In this document: positions 49,657-58,734 of the stretch, one piece after another
How positions within the stretch are numbered: the stretch's first letter is position 1
How the letters are laid out: each line of letters starts with the position of its first letter
DNA from: Parelaphostrongylus tenuis
Taxonomy: Eukaryota > Nematoda > Chromadorea > Rhabditida > Metastrongylidae
Length of the DNA stretch: 64,000 nucleotides
Reading direction: 5' to 3'
Assembly (NCBI GenBank): GCA_019055375.1
Contig: JAHQIW010004639.1
Coordinates: 1 to 64,000, forward strand
Notes under the pieces: generated by a model
The model's database searches: none
Told to the model about the DNA's origin: nothing
The model's input: the letters and a program-made list of their open reading frames with translations, nothing else
Translations under genes and position numbers: made by a program

Positions 49657-52600
49657 CGAATAAGGAGAGATAACGCAGTGATTGATGATGCCGTGCATCA
49701 CGAAATAAGGTGCTAAGCAAGCCTCTGATTTGATCTTCTCTCACAACACTCTCTTGCCAACAATCAACAGAACGCCTAAGAACGATCTAGTTCGGTAACT
49801 TCTGAGGAAACGAGAATCGACTCGGCCAGCATTCTATTAAAGAATACGAAAGCCTCAAGCAGCAGCCGAAACAACTCGTGAAGTATTGAAGGAGCCTTGT
49901 AGAGGAGTAATGCGAGAAAACGATCAAATGCAAGAAGTGTTGATATCCAACCAGTATATTGTGATGACGGATTGTGTAACATGAAAAGATAACATTTATA
50001 TAGTGCCTTGTTTGTACAACAAAAATGACGACAGGGAGGAAATAGTGCCATAGAATCGATAAAATTTTCCAATATATGCAGTGCATCAGTCCAGAATCGA
50101 AGAGGAGAGAAAGCTCACTATTTCCTTAAGGCAGAATTCAGTCACTTATTCTACAACTAACACTACAGAAGTTTAGTGAGAATAGCTACGAAACTCTGTC
50201 TCGTGAACCATACATCGGAGCTTCCACTAGTTATCCACCATATTTTACAAGTATATCGACAAACGCTTCTCGATCTCGTGCTCATGGCTCACAAAGCCAT
50301 CCATCCATCCGAGATCAGTAAATTGGTACCACACAGGTCTCAGACTTGTCTGGGAGGATAAGCAGCACTGATCCGGTACAGCGGGAGGCCACGAGTCATT
50401 GTAAAGGCCGTTATGCATTCAATCACCTCAAACGAAGTTGAAAATTGAAGACGAATGCATATCGCATCCCTCAAGGATTGATCAACGCCGCGAGCTTTAT
50501 CATTTGTCTTCATTCTTTTATCGGCAAACAGTTGGTCATAAAGTCTTCAACACACAGAGTGTTGTTTTAACGCTCTGTTAATTGAGCGTAGGAAATGATA
50601 ACCTTACTCAGTTTTAAGAAAAGAGATATTTTTGTTAAAGAGAAAAAGTTAGAATACACTCGCGAAAAAAGCGACGAACCGGTCCCATTTCAAATTCTTT
50701 GGGTCGTCGTCCACCGGTCTTCCTCGCTCCTCCCATGTACTGCGGATTCAACTCGTAGTGCAGAGGCCCTCGCTGATATCCAAATCCTGGCGCAGCGAGC
50801 GGGTTTAGACGATTGCCTACAGAATAAAATAGTCATTTACTACTCTGTTCCCATCCACAACTATCCGTGCAACCCGAATTATCAATTTGAACCATCAAAC
50901 ATAATCAGATGCACGATATAAACCAGTTATGGATACAAACGGTGTATTTAGTGAATTTACAAACATCTGATTTTGTCAACTTCTAGGAATCTATTATATA
51001 GTGGAACGGAATAAAAGACGAAAAGGCCACACTGTCTTTGGTAATAAAGGAAATCTTTAAAAGTGTTTCGAAAACGTTAAGAAGTTTATTCGCGAAAATT
51101 ATAGCTCCCGAGTTCATCAAGAGAACCTTGCACTACAGTGCCTTACTTAGAATATACAATTTTTTTTTCCTCTTTCTTCTGTTTTTATTACACGTATGTG
51201 TAGGAATGTCGCGATTTGTCAAAGGAGACGTGAAGGATTTTCAATAACTTGCTCTAGAAAAGTATTATTACCTTCTCCTTGGAGTATATTCGCTCAATGA
51301 GGCGCCGAAGTATGTCCTGCCAGTATTGTACATTCAACCATTTCAAAAAGGGCCCTTTTTCGTCACAGAAAGCTTTTCTACTCAAATGATAGTGATCATT
51401 CGCTAGCTTGAATCTCGCAGATCTCAATACTTTACTTAGTTTTCGCAAAAGCCTTATCAGTGCGCTATAGCAGCGAAAATAAATTAATCTCACACCGGGT
51501 TCGGTTTGTTCGCTCGGCTAGGGTATGCGGATGGCATTCCACCAAACGTTTATTGGCCATTTGCTAGTAAAGATTTCGATAGTTTTAAAGCTGAATAGGT
51601 TTTTTGAAAAAGTAATCATAAGGTGCTGTTACAGCAAAAATAAGATTGCTTCTCACCCTCATAGTTTTCCTTGCAAATAGAAGATATATGCATTAAATGC
51701 TATGAGCGTTTGAAGAAAATAATGTTTCAAAAAATTATCAAGTAAAGTTAAGATGTACACCTCATCGTTCGTTTTCAAACCACGATTTATTCAAAACACT
51801 CTGTGAGAATGTTTAGAGCTTTTTCGAGATTGGTACTTTAGAGCCAAACGCACGTTTTGATGGCGTCACCTGCTTCATCAGTGGCCCACGCCCCATACCG
51901 AACCCTATTTTATAGCAGGTATGGAGAGACGTTACTTATGATGAAGGCACGTGCAATTCCGTTTACCATAAATAAAAGTCCAAAAAAATTCGCACAATCT
52001 AAAATTTTCCCAAACAGAGTGAAAATTTATAGGTAAAAAAAAAAACGAAAATCGCACTCTCTCAAATCACTCTGCGCACAGTTATTTCAATTGACATCCG
52101 AAAGCGGGCGATATTCATTTTGCTTTGAATTTTTCCGCCGTTTCAATAAAGAATTCAAGTTCTACGTAATTGACTCCCGCCATAAAGTTCCTGAGCAACG
52201 GGCCAACTATTTCAAGTTGAAAGGTCACTTATCTCTCATAGTGCTCTGTAAGGACCCTTTCAAAACACAAAATCAGAAAAATTGGATAAATCGTTAGTTT
52301 ATCATGAAATCTTTATTGAAAATGTGGTTCAAATTCAAGTACAAGCTCATGCCAAACAAAAAATGCACGCCAAATGTGGAACGTGAATATCGCATTGTCG
52401 TTGCTACAACGTGATAAAAAGATCCTTTCAAAAACCAAGTTTGGTATATAAATTGCTATTTCTCAAGCTATTGAATGACTTCTATTACTCTGGTAGAGAA
52501 AATACGTCTGGCAAAAAAGGTAAACGAACAGCGAACAAAACGCATCATACTTTGCGAATGCAAAGCGGAATTTTCTCGTCGTTGCTACAGCGCATCAAAA

Positions 52601-54010
52601 AAAGCTTTTTAGAAAACAAACACAGTGTTGAAACCGCAATTTTTTCGGCTCTCAAACGGTTGCTAAAAACCCGTCAAAAAATCTGTGTCTGGCGAAAAAA
52701 ACCACAGGGAGGCCATACTGAGTACCATTTCGGGTACAACTCAAAGCGTTAAAAGGCGACCTGCACGTCTACTCTGAAACACCGATGTTTCTGTTGCACT
52801 GATATCAGCATAGTATTCCATGCTCTTTATCAGCGACACTCAGCGCCCACGCTTTCGTCGTTAATGCGCACTATGAATGATCCATAAAATCTTGGCAAGA
52901 GAACTTCAAAAAGAAGCACTTTTTTCTGAAGAAACCGACATTTGAAATAGCATGAAATCTAAAGCGGATCCTGCGCCGGTAATAGAAGATCACCACGAAG
53001 AAACATTTACGTAAAACATCGAACTAACTCTAATCATAAATTTCACATCAAGAAAATATACACGGGGATCTAAATTGAAAAACTCCTATGACCTACCTCC
53101 ACTTTCGGCCGCTTTTTTAGGGCCCCGCCCAAAATGATATAATCTGATAAGGGTATAACTGCTATATGCAAGGAGAGGTATGACTCACTGTAAAAGCCAG
53201 GAGCTTGACTGCCGGTTACCACAGTGTCAGGTAATTCCATCATCTGACTTGTGGTGATTTTTTTACTCGGCGTCGATTCCTCTATAGGATTATTTAGCCT
53301 CAGGGGATCAGCCGAACCGAGGGAGGGTGCTACTGATGAGTCCCAAAGGACGAAATAGGCCCCTGTATAGCATTCGACCTAACGGCTCAAAACTGAGTTA
53401 TTTTGAAGTGCTCTGTCTTCCACAAAATGACATACTGAAGTGATCTAAATAGATGGTAGACAAGAAGTGATCAAATTGATGCCGCATAGAAAGTGAGGAA
53501 CAGCCTTAAGCAAAAGTCGAGCACCTTCCCGAGAGTCACAAACTTATTGCACAGGCAGCTTTTCTGTGTCATATAGGATAGTGTGTAGCAGCATAATACT
53601 GTCTTCGAATCATTCAACATTCTACAGTGCATGTTGAAGCTATGTGCTTATATTAACACAAGATCATGGTCCCTTTCCCACAAATCTCTAGGACAGTCAT
53701 CCAAACGTTTCTTGACGTCATCAAGTAAGAAACGAATCTGACAAAGATTTAGGACGCCATATATATATAGTAGCCAGTTGCGTGGTACTGGAATCCACAT
53801 CATGCCATTACTAAGTATATGAATTTTCCAAATGATTAGTTATCAACTAAAATTTCTCAATATCAATAGGTTACAATCTCTAGAAGGATACAGAAGCTCA
53901 AATAATGTAAAGTAAATATGTTAACATAAGACCTGAAGCAAAAGGTAAATCAGTTAGAAGCATATATATGTATATGTATACATGTGCACATATATGTACT
54001 TATATATATA

Positions 54011-54059
<49 letters not shown>

Positions 54060-54176
54060 AGAATTGTGAGAACCCCAAAAATCATTCATACCTATCGCTG
54101 GATTTCCAATCGGCGACGTGAGAGGTGGCGCAAGTGTTGATGAACAACTTGAATCCACTGGTGACGGCTGCGTGAA
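41226..54176 (-). CDS. fos-1: Fos-family bZIP transcription factor, multi-exon gene (5' end missing)
   Basis: Fos proteins are nuclear AP-1 subunits that pair with Jun to bind TGACTCA-type sites; nematode FOS-1 is known for anchor-cell invasion and gonad functions. Exons read on the minus strand: 54176-54092, 53281-53189, then either 53143-53097 or 50816-50680, then 46606-46493, 46202-46137, 43583-43460, 42557-42433, 42226-42031 and 41347-41226 with a TGA stop. Phases agree at every junction: 0-1-1-0-0-0-1-0-1. The joined model gives 323 codons (with 53143-53097) or 353 codons (with 50816-50680), without the start. The basic region KKIKRRQRNKEAAARCRQRR is followed by a leucine-zipper-like helix ending in a Fos-like HDCKM. 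The C-terminal half is rich in Ser, Thr, Pro and Asn, as expected of an activation region. The start exon is not certain; 63965-63939 is one phase-compatible candidate. The identity is very likely. Single exon ends may shift by a few bases. Confidence 0.93.
41895..41985 (+). repeat. tRNA-derived repeat, partial
   Basis: TAGTGTAGAACGCGTCCCCG and AAGGTCGGATTTTTGCTTAC followed by CACTCAATTC match the copy at 23.1 kb. It lies in the last fos-1 intron, right after the fos-1 exon 42031 on the minus strand. Confidence 0.5.
42031..42226 (-). CDS. fos-1: fos-1 exon, Thr/Ser-rich C-terminal region
   Basis: 196 nt, entering in phase 0 and leaving in phase 1. The donor is a consensus GTGAGT inside a longer open frame; reading through would end at 41972. 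The splice is preferred because it joins the 41347 exon in phase. The peptide is rich in Thr, Ser, Asn and Tyr (STPSNMTYTTGTTPYTTAGS), as expected of a disordered activation domain. Confidence 0.82.
42433..42557 (-). CDS. fos-1: fos-1 exon, C-terminal region
   Basis: 125 nt, entering in phase 1 and leaving in phase 0, acceptor TTTTTGTACAG and donor GTTGGC. It encodes a Pro/Ser-rich segment including SPHSISDYRPNIVEANRKR. It connects in frame to the exons on both sides. Confidence 0.82.
42690..42970 (+). repeat. R3 repeat, two tandem arms in a fos-1 intron
   Basis: CAATGGTGTACTCGGTTTTT and CTTCTCAGTGTGCTGGAGCA, then TAATCATTCGATACCTTGAA and CTCAGTATGCCGCAGCGGAG. It ends before the fos-1 exon 42557. 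Confidence 0.65.
43460..43583 (-). CDS. fos-1: fos-1 exon, end of leucine zipper
   Basis: 124 nt after a TGTTTAG acceptor, entering in phase 0 and leaving in phase 1 before a consensus GTAAGT donor. It reads MAQMEGFLRSHDCKMSVEER and on, matching the end of a Fos zipper (position of AHRPACK in c-Fos). The plus strand here holds a tempting antisense frame with a hydrophobic stretch, which I reject. Confidence 0.88.
44150..44590. repeat. R2 repeats, one direct copy and one inverted copy
   Basis: The left copy starts AAAGCCTTACTCGAGGTTGG and contains CGCCAGGGTCATACACCGGT. The right part repeats the same block direct at 44405 and inverted up to 44590 (CAACCGCGGGTAAGGCTTT). It lies in the fos-1 intron 43584-46136. 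Confidence 0.75.
46137..46202 (-). CDS. fos-1: fos-1 exon, leucine zipper part 1
   Basis: 22 codons, phase 0 on both sides, TTTTTCAG acceptor and GTTGGG donor. The peptide QVDKCKAENEKK and on is a charged heptad helix that continues the zipper without a break from the previous exon. In register with c-Fos, the second and third leucine positions are occupied by Cys and Lys. Confidence 0.9.
46493..46606 (-). CDS. fos-1: fos-1 exon encoding the bZIP basic region
   Basis: 38 codons, phase 0 at both ends, acceptor TGGCTTCAG and donor GTCAGT. It holds an acidic lead (EIEDQEELD) and the complete basic region with the bZIP signature N-x-x-A-A-x-x-C-R (NKEAAARCR). It ends in the first zipper heptad (MTNLQD). 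This is the diagnostic exon of the gene: the asparagine and the C-R pair are the base-contacting residues of Fos/Jun-type proteins. Confidence 0.95.
47250..47325 (+). repeat. tRNA-like sequence
   Basis: A B-box-like GCTGGTTCGACCCC preceded at tRNA spacing by GGGGGCTAGGTCGTCAATGC. Too degenerate for a tRNA. Confidence 0.35.
48854..49231 (-). CDS. 125-codon open frame inside a fos-1 intron, unrecognised
   Basis: One of the longest frames in the window free of simple repeats, on the same strand as fos-1 and within its 4-kb intron. It reads MSLDDIFSAKAFANFSIEQL, later MSPSYKDGLIVFGSLVSNPN, and ends at TGA. GTAAGG and GTAAGC donor-like sites inside could divide it. It may be an unrelated nested gene, a retrogene or part of a mobile element. 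I recognise no domain. Confidence 0.3.
   Translation of the reverse strand: MPVTTRMRLFMSLDDIFSAKAFANFSIEQLLLRSAVIRLWTHAVVRCKMSPSYKDGLIVFGSLVSNPNSDTQSTLHASYLPRAMSNTTNVRKQIAVHMSHRLDHAHFVSLSFPNLSTKINGSVAV
49605..49658. repeat. (TA)n microsatellite
   Basis: ACATATACATATATACATAA passing into a pure TATATA run; lies in a fos-1 intron. Confidence 0.9.
50335..50510 (+). repeat. R5 repeat copy
   Basis: CAGACTTGTCTGGGAGGATA, TTCAATCACCTCAAACGAAG and TCAACGCCGCGAGCTTTATC also occur, inverted, at 62.34-62.52 kb in the same order. Nature unknown. Confidence 0.6.
50680..50816 (-). CDS. fos-1: fos-1 alternative exon B (GGRRPK linker before the basic region)
   Basis: 137 nt after a TTCTGTAG acceptor, entering in phase 1 and leaving in phase 0, the same phases as exon A. 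The peptide contains YMGGARKTGGRRPK, which matches the Gly-Arg-Arg-Pro motif just upstream of the basic region in Fos proteins. An internal ATG (Y-M-G) could serve as a start for a short form. The donor is GTTCGT, less standard than the others, so the 3' edge is the least certain part. Confidence 0.75.
51330..51730 (+). repeat. R3 repeat, two arms in a fos-1 intron
   Basis: AATGATAGTGATCATTCGCT, AAGCCTTATCAGTGCGCTAT and CAGCGAAAATAAATTAATCT, then a second arm with AAGGTGCTGTTACAGCAAAA. Confidence 0.65.
51800..51950 (+). repeat. R2 repeat copy (one arm)
   Basis: TTTTTCGAGATTGGTACTTT and GTCACCTGCTTCATCAGTGG match the 8.2-kb copy; CCACGCCCCATACCGAACCC matches the 44-kb copy. Lies in a fos-1 intron. 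Confidence 0.65.
52040..52745 (-). repeat. R3-related repeat cluster in a fos-1 intron
   Basis: Same blocks as 23.2-24.2 kb: CACTCTCTCAAATCACTCTG, TCGTCGTTGCTACAGCGCAT, CTTTTTAGAAAACAAACACA. The 113-codon frame 52411-52752 is repeat-derived. Confidence 0.6.
53097..53143 (-). CDS. fos-1: fos-1 alternative exon A (before the basic region)
   Basis: 47 nt after a TTATCAG acceptor and before a GTAGGT donor. Entry is in phase 1 and exit in phase 0. It encodes a short run ending GGALKKRPKVE, resembling the basic stretch that precedes the bZIP region in Fos proteins. Because exit is in phase 0 it fits the bZIP exon at 46606 directly. It cannot be spliced in frame onto 50816, so the two appear mutually exclusive. 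Confidence 0.68.
53189..53281 (-). CDS. fos-1: fos-1 exon, N-terminal region
   Basis: 93 nt, entering and leaving in phase 1. It joins 54092 to complete a Glu codon and reads KKITTSQMMELPDTVVTGSQ and on. The GTGAGT donor at 53188-53183 is consensus. The following intron (53188-53144) is only 45 nt. It is in frame and free of stops, so retention would add 15 residues without breaking the protein. Confidence 0.75.
53960..54056. repeat. (TA)n / TATATG microsatellite
   Basis: Lies in the intron between fos-1 exons 54092 and 53281; mixed TATGTATA units then pure TA. Confidence 0.9.
54092..54176 (-). CDS. fos-1: fos-1 exon, Ser/Pro-rich N-terminal region
   Basis: 28 codons enter in phase 0 after a TTTAG acceptor and leave in phase 1 before a GTATGA donor. 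The peptide is rich in Ser, Pro and Thr (it starts FTQPSPVDSSCSSTLAPPLT), typical of a transactivation segment. An in-frame TAG directly precedes it, so this is an internal exon and the start codon lies further upstream. Confidence 0.72.
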
Positions 54177-54459
54177 CTAAACAGCTTCTTTGAATAACAA
54201 GTCAGAAAAAGGGTTGTACAAAAAAGTGACTGAAAAAATACCAGAAAACATTTCCTCGCGAATTGGGACCTCAAATAATTAGCATAAATCATTCTTATAA
54301 CATTATAATATTCAGTAAAGAATATTCAATTGTAACTTACTGGATTAGCTCACTAACGAAATCTTCTCAACTAATCTTCAATTTTTGTAACATTTTTCAT
54401 TCCTCTCATTACTTTTCAATCGACTGTGTCACATTCTCGCTCAAAAACCCAATATAGTC

Positions 54460-54640
54460 TGAGAATGCTTTGAGAATTTCCGAAGCTGTTACGCCAGTGG
54501 CTCACGCACGTTTCGGCAGTCTCAACCACCTCAGCAGAGCCACATGCTCCACAGTAACCCGTGCTAAGAGCAGGGATGGTTGCAGATGGGCCACTGGCAT
54601 TCCAACGTCGGAAAGGCTTAAAATATTCTGTCACCTTCTC
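54460..54640. repeat. R2-related repeat
   Basis: TTACGCCAGTGGCTCACGCA with a GTTTCGGCAGTCTC block, and the inverted TGGCATTCCAACGTCGGAAA AGG edge on the right, give the same layout as R2 with more divergence. It lies just upstream (5' side) of the fos-1 exon at 54176. Confidence 0.5.
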
Positions 54641-55513
54641 AGCATCTCATCACTGTTTCTCCTATCACTCTTTGTATTTCGCTAATGATTAGGCTTCTTG
54701 ACTTTCTTTCCATACATTCATAATCCGACCTTGTCTCCAAACAATCGCTAACTATTACATAATGTAAAAAGAAAAGTGTTCAAGTAACGAATATTTAAGT
54801 TTTTTATCATTGCAGAATAACATTGTTATAACTCGAGCAAAGGAAAACAGGTTATAAATCACAGGTAAATCATAGGTTTGAAGATTCTACCAACAAATGG
54901 AAGGAACCAACTGCATTGACAACCTGAGGTAAAAGCATACATTTGTTTCCCAATTTTACTATGCATAATCGAATAATATGATAAAATTCTGTCAAAACCA
55001 TACATGGACACTCAAAAATACGATATCTGAGCGCGTTGGGAGAAATTGGATTTGCAATAACTAACACGATTCAAGAATCTGACTTAGAAATCCACTATAG
55101 TCTGTCGTCTTGTCTCGCTCGTGTTTCAGTTTGACGCTTTATTACGAAATTTGTGTACAACACAAAAAAAAATTTAACAACAAATGTGAGTTGTTCAGAA
55201 AAAAAAAACCAAATCAGATACAGTGCTGTGTAAAAGTAAGTTAAAGGAAAGTAGACCGTCAAAGTTTGAAATACAAAGTAAATACGAGTCTAGGCGGGCG
55301 TTGCAAAGTGCGCGTGATTTTAACATATTAAACTTGGAATTTTGAATCATTTCTGACAGATCAATTGCGTATTTTCCATTTGGTACAAATGGAGAATCCC
55401 TCTTTTCTAGCTATAGATATAAGGGGTGAACTCTGATCATATGAAAATGAAGTTTTTGAATGATCTAATTGATAATAGAGCTTCCTACTTCACATGTTGG
55501 TCGCTGTTGATAG

Positions 55514-55765
55514 CTACAACTGGGACGTTGCTGACAGTCGTACGGATGTCGTGACATCTTTATGTATCGACAATAAGGTGCCGATAAATAGAAACAACAG
55601 TCCAATTAGACTAGCCAAATTACCAGTAAACACTGAATGTATTAGATGAAAGGAAAAAGGGCCGTTACCAGCTGCACAACTATGACTCATTGCCACAAAT
55701 ACCATACCAGTGGGCGTGACCACGGCGCGAACTGACAGGAAAGTTGTCAAATTCCGGAGCACCAA
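55514..55765 (-). CDS. Small open frame with one membrane segment
   Basis: 83 codons ending at TAG. A clear hydrophobic helix LASLIGLLFLFIGTLLSI lies near the C-terminus, followed by a short polar tail. Several GTAA-type donors and a TCCTGTCAG acceptor inside make the exon limits unclear. Possibly part of a membrane protein gene; low confidence. Confidence 0.2.
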   Translation of the reverse strand: MVLRNLTTFLSVRAVVTPTGMVFVAMSHSCAAGNGPFSFHLIHSVFTGNLASLIGLLFLFIGTLLSIHKDVTTSVRLSATSQL

Positions 55766-56145
55766 GAACGAAGAAAACCAGGTTCTTGCCGCTCAAGAAA
55801 TGGTATTTATTGGAACAGGCAATTAAAGAAGGAACTTTCCAAGTTTTTCGAGAATTGCAGGACGATAGCTGCTACGAGTCCTTGCTAACCATGATGGAAT
55901 GATTCCATGAAAGTTCATTATCAAATTTAATTTGCTCCAAAGTCAACGTAAAGGATTTCCAGAAAAAGGCAGACTGTAAAATGATTCAGAAACAACAAGC
56001 GGAACCCTTGAGTGGAGTGATAAAGAGATAGAGGCAGGAATGACGATCTAAGCGTCAAACCTCCTTGGTTAGTAAGGTCTAACACAAGTCTTAACGCTTT
56101 CAAACTTGTTCCGGGTTGACTTGACTGAAAAGGTCGGTAAGGAAG

Positions 56146-56454
56146 ATGAACAATGAGAATTCGTACGTCAGAAGCTGTGAACAAATTTGGGAAGTGATTT
56201 ATCGGCATGAAAAGTGCATTTCCTGTCAGAAAAACGGAATATTTACAGACACAAATTTGTGCACACTTTTTTCTCTAAGTGGAAAAGCGCCTACATCTAT
56301 CATTATAAGATTGCGCAATAGTAAAGCTGATCAGTCGCCGTCTGAAAAGGCGTACAATCCGATCAGATCGTTGCATTTGATTACAGCTGTCGGCTATGCG
56401 GGTAGATGGAAAAGCAACAAGAGTGGCAGATATTTCTTCTCTAACATCGATTAA
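56146..56454 (+). CDS. 102-codon open frame, unrecognised
   Basis: It opens with ATG (context GGAAGATGAAC), reads NENSYVRSCEQIWEVIYRHE, then KCISCQKNGIFTDTNLCTLF, and ends at TAA. Four Cys in the first half might bind metal or form disulphides. No splice sites force an intron. No family recognised. Confidence 0.25.
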   Translation: MNNENSYVRSCEQIWEVIYRHEKCISCQKNGIFTDTNLCTLFSLSGKAPTSIIIRLRNSKADQSPSEKAYNPIRSLHLITAVGYAGRWKSNKSGRYFFSNID

Positions 56455-57019
56455 ACATAGAGGGGTGGTCTGTAGAAAATGTCAACACAGGATCAAACGT
56501 GAGATACATAACCGGAATGGTAAACCTATGAAACTCATATGATCGTTTCAGCAAAGAAAAGTCATCTCATTGTAGATAACCTTCGAGATATGTGATAGTT
56601 CTGCGTTTTAAGATCGTGTTTTGGATGAAGCAGAACTCAAAGTCCTACCCACAATCAATTCAACTTTTCGATGTTTGTAACTTTTGGTCCCGCTTCCTAT
56701 GATCAATAAAAACACTATCCCAACATTCCACTCTGGGAAGGACGCCCTTCAGAGGAAAAAGTGGCACAGTACAACGATATTAAGAGATTACAGGCGATAT
56801 GTAGAGCTAATTATGTCACACAGAAGACGTTAACAGTGCGAACGTCACTGCTCATCTTAATAGAATCCGGCTTAGCCGCATTGCGCTCGCTGTCGCACTT
56901 TGAAGCGAGCGAGATAAGAATTGTTGTATGTAAGGGAGAACACAAACAGTGAAAATCGTTTGATGTAGCAACTACCCACAATATGCACTTTATTGTAAAG
57001 CTTTCAGATACCCAATGAT

Positions 57020-57320
57020 GTTGAGTGATGTGCAAAACTTTCGCGTCAGGGTTTTTTTTTGGACTCAAACCCGCATCTCACCATATTTGGGGTGAGTGTT
57101 CAAACCGTTGCACTACCGACGCCTGTTTTGACAACACTCGTTCTACGCTTCAACGAATCTATCTGTCACCAACCAACCATCAACAATATGGCGTGAGTAG
57201 TCGATGTCGACAAGCGCCCCGATAGTGTGAGATGCGGGTTCGAGTTTCGTTTGACGCAATCAATCTACATGATTGGTTATATTATAACATCACACCACCG
57301 ATGAGAGCGGTTGAATAAAA
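57020..57320. repeat. R4 tRNA-derived SINE-like repeat, with an inverted second head
   Basis: On the minus strand: GGCGTCGGTAGTGCAACGGT (A-box region) and ATGCGGGTTTGAGTCC (B box). A second B-box region (GAGATGCGGGTTCGAGTT) on the plus strand at about 57217 makes it palindromic. It ends ACACCACCGATGAGAGCGGT like the 40-kb copy. Confidence 0.65.
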
Positions 57321-57334
57321 AAAAGTTTCTCATA

Positions 57335-57570
57335 TTATTTGAGCCAACATGTTATGTGGGTTCGTTTATGAGCTCTTGTGCTGCTCCAGTCCCACAGCAC
57401 TGCCGATATAGTGATTTATTTCACTTGACGGCAGTGTAAATCGTTCGTCATCGCCAACTCTAAGTACTGACGAGGATGTCAAGGCAGAAAAAGGTGTATC
57501 GGGATGTATAAGAGCCCATAAACAAACCACATGACATGTTGGCTCAAGTAGTAATTATGAGATGAATTGA
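57335..57570. repeat. R1 repeat copy
   Basis: Begins TTTGAGCCAACATGTTATGT and ends with the inverted ACATGACATGTTGGCTCAA, so it is a near palindrome. The middle contains the GACGAGG..GGTGTATCGGG block common to R1. Confidence 0.7.
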
Positions 57571-57701
57571 ATATTGACCGTGTACAAGAATTCTGTTAAA
57601 TCATCTAACTTTTAAAGACGATGTAAAAAAGAGAAGTATCTTGAGTCAGAAGCACAATCTCACCTGCCTTAATAAAATCACATTGAATTTACACTTTACA
57701 G

Positions 57702-57783
57702 ATATACAGAAGTTACATCTACAGTTGAGGTCGGATATCGTAAAAGAGAAGTGCTAATTTACGCAACTACAACAGGCAGATGA
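57702..57783 (+). CDS. Short candidate exon, unrecognised
   Basis: After a TTTACACTTTACAG acceptor the frame reads YTEVTSTVEVGYRKREVLIY and stops six codons later at TGA. An internal GAG|GTCGGA donor in phase 0 would connect in phase to the exon at 58127. Short, so weak. Confidence 0.22.
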
Positions 57784-58126
57784 TCATTGGTGCTAAACTG
57801 GCCGCCTCTTAATTCTCAGAAAGCTACGCGAAGCTAAGAAGGAAAGTGAACATTCTAAATGAAACCTTAGTGAATATTACTCCTAAGATATAGCAGATCT
57901 TTGCAATTTACTGTGAAAGTAAAAAAAACAATAATTCAAGTTTACTGTGCTGCTTGTGCTTCTCGATGAAGGACAGGGTTGAGAGACACGAGACTGTGAT
58001 GCGTGAAGATTTCATTGATGTTCGCGCCGTTGTCTTTGAGTGTCTTTGACGAGGATACAGATAGGAAGGTACTATAATAGGTGAAATTTCTGATTATTGT
58101 GCTATTGGCTCTTGTACGTATTTCAG

Positions 58127-58376
58127 ATTTTCCATGTTGAAGAACTGACATTCAAAGAACAAGTGAAAAATCCCACAATGATTTACATTGGATCAGCAGT
58201 ACAATTCCATCAGAAATTTGAAAATTCTGGAGCCGTAGGTAAGCCAGTGTTGAACCAAACATTCACCATTCACTAATTTTTCTACATTGACCAACAATGG
58301 CTATGCTTTATCAACGATTACCACCGATGGACAACCTCAATCTGTATTTCTGATAGATTACTCAAAAAACTCGTAA
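58127..58376 (+). CDS. Two 3' exons of an unrecognised gene
   Basis: Exon 58127-58238 follows a GTACGTATTTCAG acceptor in phase 0, reads IFHVEELTFKEQVKNPTMIY, then IGSAVQFHQKFENSGAV, and leaves in phase 1 at a TAG|GTAAGC donor. After a 118-nt intron ending TATTTCTGATAG, a short exon (58357-58376) completes an Asp codon and ends YSKNS and TAA. The pattern of a strand followed by F.NSG is reminiscent of immunoglobulin-like modules of integrin alpha chains, but that is only an impression. A repeat of family R1 begins directly after the stop. Confidence 0.42.
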
Positions 58377-58377
58377 C

Positions 58378-58580
58378 TACTATTTGAGCCAACATTTCAT
58401 GCAGTCTGTTATAGGGCTGACTTATAGAGCCCGATACACGTGTTTCGACTTTGACAGTCTCATCAGTCGGGCGCTACCCTTCGTCTTTAGCCAATCCACT
58501 CGGGGCGTTCAGTCCCCTAAACTAAGAGTAGGCGACGACGAACATTTTACAACGTCCACTAAGTGAGAATATCAGCGAAT
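58378..58580 (+). repeat. R1 repeat copy (one arm)
   Basis: ATTTGAGCCAACATTTCATG, AGAGCCCGATACACGTGTTT and CGTCTTTAGCCAATCC match the left arm of the 38-kb copy. It begins two bases after the stop of the gene ending at 58376. Confidence 0.7.
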
Positions 58581-58734
58581 GTTTGCCAAAAGAAAACACT
58601 CCAAACGAAACGTACCCAAAAAATATGTTCAGAGAACCTGCTAGTCATCCTTCTTCGGCTGTTCCATGCTAGTTCATGGAAGAACAAAGACAGTGTGTTG
58701 AAATAGAAGAGCTTTTAGAGAAAACTTTAAACAC

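Noticed and set aside
49776..50086. Two overlapping minus-strand frames of about 98 codons
   Set aside because: Part of the sequence (GGCTGCTGCTTGAGG block) matches the S1 SINE at 60.03 kb, so the frames are at least partly repeat-derived and unsupported by splicing.
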